A stretch of DNA of 64,000 nucleotides from Bimastos eiseni (taxonomy: Eukaryota > Annelida > Clitellata > Crassiclitellata > Lumbricidae), in assembly GCA_959347315.1 (NCBI GenBank), contig OY365816.1, positions 28,229,207 to 28,293,206 of the forward strand, written 5' to 3'. A program made the position numbers and the translations under genes. Under the pieces are notes generated by a model. That model did not search any database. It was not told where the DNA came from and saw nothing but the letters and a program-made list of their open reading frames with translations. This document shows, piece after piece, positions 55,001-64,000 of the stretch (positions are counted from its first letter, which is position 1; each line of letters begins with the position of its first letter).

Positions 55001-58000
55001 GACATTGCCAACACTCACTTAGCTCGCCCACATGGGCGATAACAGCATAATATAACAATAATATTAATAACAATAATGATAATAATAATTAATAATAATA
55101 ATAATATTAAAAATATTAAAAATAATAATAATAATAATAATAGTTATATTGACAGTAATAGCAAATAGTACATGTATAGACCTATGTAGGCTATAATAGC
55201 ATTTAGTAGCAATTAGCTTGTACTGGGAGAAGTGCTATAGAAATATATAAATTCAATACATTATACAATACAATTTTACCATACCTTACCCAAACTCGCC
55301 TGTCTAACCTTATCTTAGCCCGCACCCCTTTACTTCTCCCTAACCGAATCATCGAGATACCTGATCCGAGGTTGTATCGGAACTCAACGCGTTTTTCACG
55401 GATGATAAGAGCGATGAAGTCTTTGTCTCCCAGGTCATTGAAGGCGTCATAGAGGAGGATTGCGTCATCGAGGCTGCTCGGGTTAAAGGTCATCTCGATC
55501 TGGGTCTCTCTCAACGCGTCCTCTAGCGTTGGGTAAGCGATGTAAGAGGTTCCGTTGAAGCCAGGAACACCAATGGACAGACCTAGGAAGAGACATCACA
55601 TGCATATATGACGAATAGTATTATAAAGGAAGGCATTACAAGGAATACAAGCAGAGATAGACAGACAGGTAGGTAGACAGACAGAGACACATACAGGCAG
55701 GCACACAGACGGACAAGCAGGAAGACAGTTAGCTATACATACCGTGTTCACATCTGGGTCCAGATTTGTTGACAGGGCAGATACATCTGAAGCCCCCTTC
55801 ATCTGGCAGATTGTAACATCGACCATACGAACCACACGTATCTAACACACACACACACATACTTATAACATAACGATATCGTAACATAACCAACAATTGA
55901 CATGATATAGTGGCAACATAGGGAACAATTAAAACATAAAATTCATGCTATAGCTCCTATTTATATTATTACTGTACTGTATCATGTTGTATTTAAGTAT
56001 TTACAAAGCGCCTCCAGAAGGGTGAACCATTCAGAAGCGCTGCTAGCGCGCAAGGACCCACGATGAAAAGCAGGGTTTGAGCAGGTTATTCTGTTACTAT
56101 TATTATAATTAAAATCACTTTGAAGTCAAGGAATGGCAAATCCAAGGCACGTACCCTGTCTGCACCTTGTTCCAACGAGTTCGCAGTGCTGTCCGGAATA
56201 CCCCTCTGCACACTTGCACTGGAACCCTGCCTTAGTGGCGGCAGGACGGCAGAAGCCACCATGTCGACAAGGTCGATCCTGGCATGAGGGACAGTCGACA
56301 ACACCAACGCTCTTGATGGCGTCGTCTCCTATCTGGGTCAGAACGCCTCCAATGACCAACCGACTGATGCAACCTGGGATTAATAAATGATTGAGATTAT
56401 AGATGACAATTGTAATAATACCTTGCCATGGTTAGACCATCCTAGTGCCATTAGTACACATTGGGCGACACTATTTTCCACACTCCTCTGTCTTGTCCTG
56501 CTTCTCTGGCCTCCTCCCAAGTCATTCTTCCGTCGCTGTGGTCTTTTGAGACCGTGTCCTTCCAATTCTTTCTTGGTCTTCCTCGTTTCTTCTCCATCCA
56601 CTCGTGACCCAGTTCATCGTCTGTTTTGGGATTCATTCCAGATCCATGCGATGTAAATGACCCAGCCATCGTCGCCCAATCCTTCTTATCATTAGCTCCA
56701 TTTTCTCCACGCCAGTCCTTCTAATCTCCTCATTCCTTATTTTGTATCTCTATGGAATTCCTAAGAACTTCCTCTGCCATCTGTTATGTGTCGCCTTCAG
56801 TCTCTTCAAATTTCCAGCAGTCCTCTTGGACAAATAGAATGGGATCATGACACAGGTCCTAATCCATGACGGTTGCATGTGTGCCTCTGATGTCTGTCTG
56901 TATGCACGCCTGCATATCTATCGGCATGCTTTGTCTATCCATCTGTCTCAATCAATCAACCAATCAATTAAACAAATAATCAATCGATCAATCAATCAAT
57001 TTACTTTTATTTATAGAATGTGCTGACAAGAACGCAGCTTGTGGAGGCAGCGATCTCGTTTGACAGTTGGGGAACATCCAATGAGAGGGGTAAGAAATGT
57101 GGGGGAAACGTAAAATGTGTCCTCTCTCTGTAAAAGGTGAGAGAGACTTGTCCCCCTCGATCAGCTCCCAAAGATCGCCGCCTCTGGCACCTTGTCACAT
57201 TAGTCATAGCCTCATAGGCCTACTAAGTAGAGGATAAATATGAAACCGTCTATTGGTTTCGACTGTTCATAGGAATACTATTATACTAAGCATGCCGTTT
57301 CAATGGAAGAGTTTTGTCAGAACATGTTCTTCTGTCTGCCTTCCTGTCTGTCTGTCTGTCTGTCTGACTGTCTGTCTGACTGTCTGTATCTGCTTGTATC
57401 AGCTTGTCTTCGTGTCCGCCAGAAAAATGACCTATCACTCCACCTATGCCGACAACAACGAGAAGAAATTATACTGACCAACGAAGTTCGAGTCAAACTT
57501 GGCAGCCTTTGAGACAATCCTGAAATCCGGAACACCTCCAAGGTAGAGGTCCTGAGCAAGGTCAAGGCCAACGAATCGACCCACGATCTGAGTCCTATAC
57601 TCTTTGCCATCAACAACGAGCAGTACTAAACAACATCGAACAATTCGATTATGAAAGGCATCAATGCAATATTATGTAAATAGAATGATTCGCTGTAAAA
57701 ACTAACAGGACTACTCTGTCAGACAGACTTTATTTTCTTAGCCCCGGCGGATGATGGCGGGTGGCTAGTCCTCTTCCTTGCAAGATCTCATCTTCCCACT
57801 GCGGTCGTTGTACTCTTATATATAGCGGCGACCACAACACACAATTTCTGCCCTACGTGGGGTATATTTGATCGTCTAACCACAACTGGACTGTTATGCA
57901 CCTGTGAATCTCATTTAACTAACCTCAATCAACGTGCAAATAGGCACTAGAGGCAACTAGAAGTGACTAGAGGAAATTAGCGGCAATCAGCGAAAATTAA

Positions 58001-59124
58001 TCACGCACAGACACTGGTCCTTCCCGCTTTCTTCTCCAGCGTAACGTCGTCGGAATTAAGCATGAAGCGCCTCTTGGAGGGCTAAATGAATGTATGAATG
58101 AATGAATGAATGAATGAATGAATGAATGAATGAACGAATGAATTGGAAGAGGGGTGAGGAGAAGACAATGCAGACCACGTACCGTCCTTGCCGTGTTTCT
58201 TGGCTCGTGCCGTGTGCCAAGTGTCGAGGATGAGAAGCACGCTGGCTATAACGACCGGACCATCACCTGCGTCGAAACGGAACTCTGCCGTCTGGTCCCT
58301 GAGGCCAAAGAGGACGAAGTCGCCGCTGCCCTGAGATTGTCCGTTGTATAGGATCAACCCTGAAACGAGGAAGAACGACACTAGAGCCAAAACGCAGCAT
58401 CTAGTCAAACACAATGGAGTGTTTCACAGTTCATACTAGATATCGGTCATGAATATGCAGCCCATATGCATGATTATGCAATATCTGTGTATGAATATTC
58501 AGTGGGTGCTGGTCAATATATATGTTCTGTTTCGTACAATCGTTCAGTATCTGCTGGAAAGTATGGGTTGTTCCTAGTACACGTCTTGCCTCATTCACTG
58601 TTCCCGGTGCCCCCTTCATCTGGAACTCTTTCTACCTCCTCTTGTTCGAAACTCTCACAGCGAGTAGGTCTTTCGCTCAAAGCTGGAAACCTATATCTTC
58701 CAGTCTGTCTACGGCTCCTAATAATTCTGAACTTTTGTAAGGAGGGCATAAGTATTTTGCAATAGCCTTAAATCAATTATTAATAATCAATTATTACTAG
58801 TAATTAACATATGAATATTAACACAATACAATTATTAACAACAATGAGAGAGAATTGTAAATGCCAACCATCTTTTCTTGTTGGTTTGAATGAGATTTCA
58901 AAGTCAATGTTTGTGTAAGCATCGCGGATGCCAGGATAGGCTAAGTAGGAGAGCGGACTCTGTGCAAAGTAGGGCACCAGCTCTACACAGTCAAAAACAA
59001 GAACAAATCATAACATATTAAATACAGAAAATTGTTTATATTTTCGAATATTAACAGTTCCTGAAGAGAAAGAGAGGGAGACAGACAGACAGAACCAGAG
59101 AAAGAGACAGACAGATAGACAGAC

Positions 59125-59157
<33 letters not shown>

Positions 59158-62100
59158 CAGACAGAGAGACAGAGAGACAGAGACAGACAGAGAGAGAGAG
59201 AGAGAGAAAATGAATTACTAGGAATGATGTTTCTCCTGTGGATTTCAACATATTCGACAGTTGACTCAAAACCAATCATTCTCAGAATAACTCAGCCACT
59301 GTCGTTACAGGTGGTGCCAGTCAAAGTCGCGAAAATGGAGAAGGGCAACGCAAATCATAAAATTATTCGTTATGAAACGGCGCCATTAATCAGAGCAGTT
59401 ACATTACACAAACATAACACAGATGTACGTAGAATTATTGTGACGCCGTTATTGTGAACAGTTAATCTTACCAGATGGCAGCAGTGTGATGACGCCGTCT
59501 TCTTCGCCAAACCTGTTCCTGGCATTGCAGATGTAGTCGCCAAAGTCTTCAGATCGCAGGTTGACCAGATACAGGGTGTTGTTACGTATCACATGACCCC
59601 TACAACACCACACTCGTCGTCGCTGACTCCATCTTATCTATAGGCCTACATGAAATGGATATAAATCTCCTTCTCACTGCGTACCTGCTGGACAACCCCT
59701 CTGACTCGACGGAGCGCCCGTGAATCGACTGGTACCCTGCGCTCAGCTTACAAGAAGTAAGACTTCAGATATTTCGATATTGCGATTACGTCATCTAATA
59801 TCGAGGACAAGACAAGACACAATTCGGAACGAGGTAACCAGAGAGGAAAGGAACTTGGTCATAGGGAAACACTGACAGACAAGATCAGGAAAAGAAGACT
59901 AACCTGGTTCGGACATGAAACTAGAATGAACAAGGAAAGAATATCAACAAGGATACTATACTGACATGTTGAAAGAACGAGGAGAGCAGAGGGAGGCAGA
60001 CAAAAACATGGGGAGAGAGAGAGAGAGAGAAAGAGACAGACAGACAAACAGACAGACAGAGACAGACAGAGAGACAGACAGAGACAGACAGACAGAGACA
60101 GACAAAGACAGAGAGAAGGTATCAGGCCATTGCATATGAGATGAGGTTCACAAGTGCAATGACCTCATAAAAGGTGAGGCAAGCGCAATTTGCACAAACC
60201 ATCAGCAAAACGATGACACACAAACCCTTCCATCAGATATATGTGGAGCACATAACGCTCAGTGTGCGCTGAGTGAGCGGGTTCGACCCTCGTCCGAGGA
60301 GTCACTGTGTGGGAACCATGAGCAAGACCTACGCACACAATTGCTCTGCATTACAACTGCAGTTGCGTCGCCGAGGCGTGTGTGCACTTCCGAGCAATAA
60401 ATGTTGGAAGAAGAGCGATATGAAATTAATTTCGGTTGTATTGTATAATTATATTGTTGTGTATTGTATGTATACTGAGAACTTGTTCAGCTGACCTCGG
60501 AAGTCTTCCCTCTTTCTTTGTCCATGAAATCGTTGGAGCAGGACTTCCGCCTGCCTGACAAGTGATCGTAACGTTACTTCCAACGGAAATGTCCTTGCTC
60601 TGTTTCGAAATGGTCACGGTAGGTGGCTCTGCAGAGAGAATGCAAAACAAATGACGGACACTCATCATTGGATGGCTCCTCGCTCTGGAACTGGCTCCCG
60701 CTGGCATTGCGCTTGTCCCCCAAGGGTCCACTCAGATTCTTTAGACGTATACTTGCCTTAAACTGTTCTTTTCAGTCATGCCGGGGTCGGGATCGCCGCT
60801 GAGTTGTAAGCCAAAGGGACGCTATATAAATCGCCGTAAATAATGAATGAATAACACGACCTACAGTCAGAAAACATAGCAAACCGATTCAGAATGTATA
60901 CAACATTTATAACATTAGCCCAGACGATACAACTTATTAACATAAAATCAGAAGAGAAAACAAATACCAACATATGCTCATGTTACAAGATATGTCTTGA
61001 AGGTTCTGCACAGGTGTCCAGTCCGAAAGCGCATTGAGAATAGATTCATCGTTCCCTGATCTGGGGATGTCGACTTGACCATGCACTTAATAGGCCGACT
61101 TAATAGGCCTTTGTCAGCTGATTCTGAGGTCCCATGTAGTCGGTTCCTTCGCTCTGCTGAGAGCGCGGTGGTCCTTGTGGTTCAATTTGCCGGTACAGCA
61201 GCAGTACAAAATCCGTGCAATCTCTATGGTAGGTCCTACAGGGTTTGGAATGGCCTTTCTCTGGAAATTAAGTCTGTACCCTAAATCGTTTAGTGGTACT
61301 GTTGCATGTGTTATGGTCATTAGAAAACTTAACATTTAGTCTGGTCTTGAGTTGGGAGCGCATTTTAGTAGCTACCTGAAAGGGTGCTATATAAATTGTA
61401 CGGTGGCCCTGAAAGCGGAATTGTATCTAATCTGTGTCTCTCTTTTGGCGACGCTTTCTGGGTCGTTCAGAGTTTATGTGTCATTATGTGAAATTCATGG
61501 CAATAAAAAGTTTTTGTTTGTTTGCTTGAACGAATGAGGGATGCTAGACAACACTCCTATAAAATACCATAGCTTTCCTCGTCTTCAACGATAATTGTGA
61601 CATGGGCAAAGACTGTAGCCGCAGCATTCGATGCCAAGCAGCGGTAAGTTCCCTGGTCGGTCAGTTCCACCCTTGGTAGGATCAGCAATTTGCCACGAAC
61701 CACAGCCGTGGCTGGCAGAGGCCCATCCGTCCGGACCCAAGTCACCCTCGTGTTTCCGTTGCCTACAGAGAAATTACCAAAAGAAAAATAAATTCATCAC
61801 TTAATTGGGCAACTAATTATAGCAATCAGACATCACAATATTAACATTAATGGTCATTATCATCAATCGATCAAAATCATCAATTTAAAAAACCATTCTG
61901 CTTGATAGCATTGAAGGAAAGGTTTTCTTTTGAGGACGCGTTGCAACATCATTTGCGACCGTCATTGTTAGAAATGAACTGTTCGCCTTCGATCTTTGTT
62001 GACCTCAAAGTAACCTCTTGATATTGTCATAACACATTGTACCATGCTATAGTTAGTCTCCAGCAGATGAAGTAGTTCTAGTTTCAGTTTAACTACACAG

Positions 62101-62798
62101 CGTGACAACAGTCATCATCAATGTCACCCTCCTCTCTTATCCAGGCTTGGGATTGGTGCTGTCAGAGGAAGAATAGTGGCGGAGTTCGTCCGATAAAGAG
62201 CTGTCAGGTATCCAAATTGTCGAAAGTCAACGAATTTAGAGGCGTTTTATATAGGAAGATACACAGGAGGGCTTTACCATCATTCGTTCACTCTTTGTTT
62301 GCAATCAGGCTGCGGTCTCTCAGTTTGTAATTAGACGAAAATAATCATTGTAATTATTTGTGTACACTGATTTTCTTCTAGACAAGTTAGAATTCCTGAT
62401 CACAGTTTGTTGTCGCACGTTTCTTACCAATAACTTCACAAAGGATTTCAACCCTATTTCCTAGTTGAACGACTTGCCGCTTGTCTTTCACCGCTTGACT
62501 ATTGCCATTTTCACCTACAACAAGTGAATGAAAAAGTAAAAAGGTAAAGAATTGTATAGATAGCTAGTCATAAACCGCATAGCATATTGCCAACGTTGTG
62601 CTTCTTGTTAAAGAATATACTTACTTATTTACTTACTTACAAAAACCGTGTAGTAAACGGTCAAAAGCAGCTTCGATCAGAACAGCTCATACATCGACGT
62701 TTTGGTCAAACAGAGTCCACAAGAGCTGATTATTATGTAGATCAACTAATTAGTTTCGTCAAAATCCAGTCCTAAGGTGAATTTGAAAATGTTTCAAC

Positions 62799-62868
<70 letters not shown>

Positions 62869-64000
62869 GTGTTATCTGGTTGATTATTGTGATTAATTTA
62901 CCTGGGAGGACACGGAGCTGAGCATAGTCTCTCGTTGTTCCAACTTCATTAGTAACAACACAGACGTAGCTACCTGTATCACGAGGTTGGACATCGAATA
63001 GCCTGAAAATATCACATCTTTCACATCAAATAGTAATCTTCAGTAGCAGCAATCAATACCATTATTCGATAAACAACAGCACATAGACAAATGGCACATC
63101 ACAATGTAGCACGAACTTAATGCAACATAACATAAACGCAGCACAACATAAATATCACATAAACTTCACATAACATAACATAAAAATGACAGTGGCTCAG
63201 AGGCCTCTCGATATATGAAGGCTAAAATGATATTTTGGACGTTAAAAGTAAATCAACTAAATGCTTAAAACTACTGCACAAAGCTGAAACTGATCCTTGG
63301 TTACGTTGTCCGTTTGATCAACTTATGAATGCCTTTAATTACCTTTACCCATCTATTCCAAAAATCAGCCAACCGTTTGCTGTGAATGAGACCTAATTGC
63401 CTATAGCTTCACAGAACCAGTGGATTATCTTACAGTAGTTTTCCAGCCTGTGCTCTGTGATTCGATGGAAGACTTCCTTGCTCTTTCATCCACTGAATGC
63501 GCGGAGGAGGGGAACCAGTGACGTCGCAGCTGAAGTTCACCGATTGACCAGTGAACGCGGTCATCGAGCGGGGCATGATGAACGCCCCAGGAGGAACTGT
63601 TCAAACAGACAAAGGTATCATAGATCCGAGGAATGAACTGTTCTTACACACAAAGGTATAACAGACAGAAGAAATGAACTGTTTGCACAGACAAAGGTAC
63701 AAAATGGCTGCCTGAGACTCCAACAAAGCTTGTCCTCACCTCGGATGATGACTTCGGCGAAGGCGTCATGCGTCCGTCCGTCCTCATCGGTCACCTCACA
63801 TCTGTATTGTCCTGCGTCATTGGCTGCGATCGAGAGGATCTCGAGGGTGCCTCGATGGGAGGTGGTAGCAAATGGAGACAGCTGTCCATCCACCTTGCTC
63901 CAAGTGACCCGCAGCTGAGGAGCGCCACGGACGCTGCAGGTCAACCTCAGGAGGTCACCAGGTCGTAGCGTCTGCGTATTTGGTACCAGACTCAACTGCA
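49042..64000 (-). CDS. HSPG2: Perlecan-like proteoglycan, C-terminal 20 exons (5' part outside the window)
   Basis: This is the C-terminal part of a basement-membrane heparan-sulfate proteoglycan core protein (perlecan; trol and unc-52 are invertebrate relatives), secreted into the extracellular matrix. Minus-strand exons in transcript order: 63740 to at least 63995, 63434-63596, 62902-63002, 62428-62514, 61568-61762, 60496-60628, 59472-59599, 58869-58982, 58183-58359, 57479-57625, 56155-56373, 55743-55841, 55361-55582, 53383-53499, 52771-52901, 52259-52457, 51864-52089, 51278-51361, 50567-50670, 49042-49193. All phases join, giving about 1,017 residues to a TGA at 49042-49044. Domain order is Ig-Ig-Ig-Ig-LG1-EGF-EGF-LG2-EGF-LG3. 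Ig repeats followed by LG/EGF domains separate it from agrin and laminins. Assignment to perlecan is by architecture and similarity of LG3. Confidence 0.93.
49200..50560. other. Perlecan last intron, no gene seen
   Basis: No conserved coding sequence. It contains a perfect 10-base inverted repeat (50002-50011 and 50014-50023) in an unusually G+C-rich patch, and a TTTATATAGCGCC fragment at about 50,168. Confidence 0.5.
50671..50830. repeat. CCCATTAGAACAGAGTCT repeat
   Basis: About nine degenerate units of 14-18 bases (CTCCCATTAGAACAGA) start almost at the acceptor of the perlecan exon ending at 50670. Confidence 0.75.
51575..51830. repeat. (GAT)n/(TAA)n microsatellites
   Basis: GATGATGATGATGACGACG followed by several (AAT)n runs between two LG3 exons of the perlecan gene. 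Confidence 0.8.
52259..52457 (-). CDS. HSPG2: Perlecan EGF-like domain between LG2 and LG3
   Basis: The exon begins [17 protein letters not shown] (end of LG2) and then encodes one complete six-cysteine EGF-like domain: [18 protein letters not shown] then [15 protein letters not shown]. Only one EGF-like domain is visible between LG2 and LG3, whereas vertebrate perlecan has two. The donor was placed at a GTAAGA (52257-52258); an alternative GTTGTA two bases inside would shorten the exon and would not keep the same phase. Confidence 0.9.
52510..52735. repeat. (CAT)n microsatellite
   Basis: About 220 bases of CATCAT/CGTCAT repeats between the EGF exon and the last LG2 exon. It produces artificial isoleucine- or methionine-rich frames. 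Confidence 0.9.
52771..55582 (-). CDS. HSPG2: Perlecan LG2 domain (3 exons)
   Basis: Exon 55361-55582 encodes [40 protein letters not shown] and [20 protein letters not shown]. Exon 53383-53499 encodes [20 protein letters not shown]. Exon 52771-52901 encodes [20 protein letters not shown] and [10 protein letters not shown]. This is a classic laminin-G fold pattern (LLYIGG and GFRGCI). The first intron of this set contains a 1.4-kb reverse-transcriptase insertion. Confidence 0.93.
52960..53300. repeat. TGATTGAGCAAATGACTCA minisatellite
   Basis: About 14 degenerate 19-20 base units of CTGATTGAGTAAATGACYCA between two LG2 exons. Confidence 0.85.
53560..55150 (+). mobile_element. Non-LTR retrotransposon, reverse-transcriptase copy 2 (decayed)
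   Basis: A second copy of the element at 12.1-14.4 kb, antisense in a perlecan LG2 intron. It is 5'-truncated at about 53,674, where a (TAA)n run meets sequence equivalent to position 12,536 of copy 1. It keeps some parts lost in copy 1 ([33 protein letters not shown]), with [17 protein letters not shown] and YLDD at 54509-54520. It has a TGA stop at 54488-54490 (a C-to-T difference from copy 1) and a deletion of about 390 bases near 54,808. It ends with the same 3' tail after CTCACTTAGCTCGCCCA and then (TAA)n to 55,142. Identity to copy 1 is high. Confidence 0.88.
55743..56373 (-). CDS. HSPG2: Perlecan EGF-like domains 1 and 2
   Basis: Exon 56155-56373 finishes LG1 ([16 protein letters not shown]) and encodes EGF 1: [15 protein letters not shown] and [15 protein letters not shown] 2 is split by a phase-1 intron: it begins CRQ at the end of that exon and continues in exon 55743-55841 as [19 protein letters not shown] and [12 protein letters not shown]. 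Confidence 0.93.
56440..56870 (-). mobile_element. LINE reverse-transcriptase C-terminal fragment
   Basis: Minus-strand translation contains [30 protein letters not shown], then [20 protein letters not shown] and [18 protein letters not shown]. The RRWLGH…GRPRK.W.D….M.W.EA…A.DR..W order is typical of the C-terminus of non-LTR retrotransposon polymerases. Frameshifts and stops show it is dead. It lies in a perlecan intron, in the sense orientation. Confidence 0.85.
57330..57390. repeat. (CTGT)n microsatellite
   Basis: Tandem CTGT units (CTGTCTGTCTGTCTGACTGT) near the donor of the perlecan exon 57479-57625. Confidence 0.8.
57479..58982 (-). CDS. HSPG2: Perlecan LG1 domain (3 exons)
   Basis: Exon 58869-58982 encodes [20 protein letters not shown] and [17 protein letters not shown]. 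Exon 58183-58359 encodes [20 protein letters not shown], then [17 protein letters not shown] and [16 protein letters not shown]. Exon 57479-57625 encodes [20 protein letters not shown] and [14 protein letters not shown]. The domain closes in the next exon (GCISRL). FEISFKP…GLILYNG is the standard opening of a laminin-G domain. Confidence 0.94.
57720..57860 (+). repeat. Dispersed TTTCTTAGCCCCGGC repeat, copy 2
   Basis: Shares TTTTCTTAGCCCCGGC, GCGGGTGGCTAGTCCTC and ATCTCATCTTCCCAC with the copy at 28,640-28,765. It ends TCTTATATATAGCG. Confidence 0.6.
58084..58145. repeat. (GAAT)n microsatellite
   Basis: About fourteen GAAT units at 58,085-58,142, preceded by a GAAGCGCCTCTTGGAGGGCT fragment. 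Confidence 0.9.
58570..58750 (+). mobile_element. Truncated LINE 3' end
   Basis: The frame at about 58,575 reads [20 protein letters not shown], resembling the LINE polymerase C-terminal 'F.V.AP..WNSLP' signature, with a frameshift afterwards. A short antisense insertion in a perlecan intron. Confidence 0.5.
59065..59210. repeat. (GAGACAGA)n microsatellite
   Basis: About 145 bases of GAGA/GACA repeats; a similar tract lies at 60,015-60,118. Confidence 0.9.
59472..60628 (-). CDS. HSPG2: Perlecan Ig domain adjacent to LG1 (2 exons)
   Basis: Exon 60496-60628 encodes [20 protein letters not shown] then [20 protein letters not shown]. Exon 59472-59599 encodes [20 protein letters not shown] then [11 protein letters not shown]. 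The pattern C..G.P.P.I.W and D.G.Y.C.A marks an I-set immunoglobulin domain; the Cys pair and Trp are present. The exon is joined in phase 2 within the domain. Confidence 0.94.
59765..60010 (+). mobile_element. LINE reverse-transcriptase C-terminal fragment
   Basis: Plus-strand translation (with frame changes) gives [20 protein letters not shown] type sequence near 59,885-59,940, then [15 protein letters not shown]. The 'RRL.WFGH…RM' and basic 'RGRP'-like ending are typical of LINE polymerase C-termini. A decayed antisense insertion in a perlecan intron. Confidence 0.75.
60240..60420 (+). repeat. tRNA-derived SINE-like element
   Basis: Contains GAGCGGGTTCGACCCTCGTC, an excellent RNA polymerase III B-box, followed by a body ending CGAGCAATAAATGTTGG. 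No acceptable A-box and cloverleaf was found, so it is not a tRNA gene. Related B-box words occur at about 34,043 and 39,161 (GGGTTCGATGCC) and 24,533 (GGGTCGATCCCCG). Confidence 0.55.
60655..60860 (+). mobile_element. Truncated LINE 3' end with GCTATATAAAT tail
   Basis: Reads, with frame changes, like [10 protein letters not shown] / [16 protein letters not shown] LINE C-terminal sequence and ends GGGACGCTATATAAATCGCC. It links the dispersed GCGCTATATAAAT words to LINE 3' ends. Confidence 0.45.
61100..61410 (+). mobile_element. Truncated LINE 3' end with GCTATATAAAT tail
   Basis: Translation contains [17 protein letters not shown], resembling the LINE C-terminal 'R..WN.LP..I' signature; the insertion ends AGGGTGCTATATAAATTGTA at about 61,380-61,400. 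A decayed antisense copy in a perlecan intron. Confidence 0.5.
61568..62514 (-). CDS. HSPG2: Perlecan Ig domain (2 exons)
   Basis: Exon 62428-62514 encodes [20 protein letters not shown]. Exon 61568-61762 encodes [40 protein letters not shown] and [19 protein letters not shown]. The Cys-Trp-Cys core of an I-set immunoglobulin domain is present (ILCEV, VTWV, YRCLA). Confidence 0.94.
62800..62870. repeat. (TA)n microsatellite
   Basis: About 70 bases of pure TA repeat with one TG interruption, ending about 30 bases from the donor of the exon 62902-63002. Confidence 0.95.
62902..63596 (-). CDS. HSPG2: Perlecan Ig domain (2 exons)
   Basis: Exon 63434-63596 encodes [40 protein letters not shown]. 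Exon 62902-63002 encodes [20 protein letters not shown] and [13 protein letters not shown]. The I-set core residues (FSCDV, IQWM, DTGSYVC) are present. Confidence 0.94.
63740..64000 (-). CDS. HSPG2: Perlecan Ig domain exon at window edge
   Basis: Encodes a nearly complete Ig domain: [60 protein letters not shown] and DAFAEVIIR. The donor is at 63738-63739, phase 1. In minus-strand sense the last visible bases read TGCAG then TTGAGTCTGG, so the acceptor may fall at 63,995/63,996, or the exon may extend beyond the window. Confidence 0.9.

Overview
This window is nuclear DNA from an animal, most likely a non-vertebrate (probably marine) metazoan. It is intron-rich, with canonical GT-AG introns. 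It carries a perlecan-type matrix proteoglycan gene, which is an animal-specific family. Its introns are full of short tandem repeats, tRNA-like SINEs and 5'-truncated LINE fragments. I cannot name the species. There are no prokaryotic features, no CRISPR array and no convincing tRNA or rRNA gene.

Three protein-coding genes account for all the conserved coding sequence I could find. (1) A DMXL/rabconnectin-3-alpha gene runs on the minus strand from its start codon at 32199 to beyond the left edge; 31 exons (about 2,560 codons) are readable, and the C-terminal WD40 repeats lie outside the window. (2) A complete SNX17 gene lies on the plus strand, 34507-45163, with 16 exons and 476 codons. (3) The 3' part of a perlecan (HSPG2-type) gene lies on the minus strand, from the right edge to its stop at 49042, with 20 exons encoding about four Ig domains, then LG1-EGF-EGF-LG2-EGF-LG3. 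Every exon junction was joined by hand and every reading phase agrees, so the three models are mutually consistent.

Layout: 1-0.9 kb tandem repeat; 0.9-32.2 kb DMXL; 32.2-34.5 kb divergent intergenic region holding a stray copy of SNX17 exon 8; 34.5-45.2 kb SNX17; 45.2-49.0 kb convergent intergenic/3'UTR region; 49.0-64.0 kb perlecan. DMXL (V-ATPase regulation) and SNX17 (endosomal cargo recycling through Retriever/Commander) are divergently transcribed, with start codons 2.3 kb apart. Perlecan is an unrelated basement-membrane protein.

The most unusual things seen are: an 840-bp near-identical duplication that places a complete copy of SNX17 exon 8, with both splice sites, upstream of SNX17 exon 1; a minisatellite whose unit includes the genuine exon 8 donor and whose relative has expanded into 23 units in intron 13; a 213-bp tandem duplication of half of DMXL exon 19 with its acceptor; and two decayed copies of one unusual YLDD-type non-LTR reverse transcriptase in introns of two genes. 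I found no evidence for a new multi-gene system.
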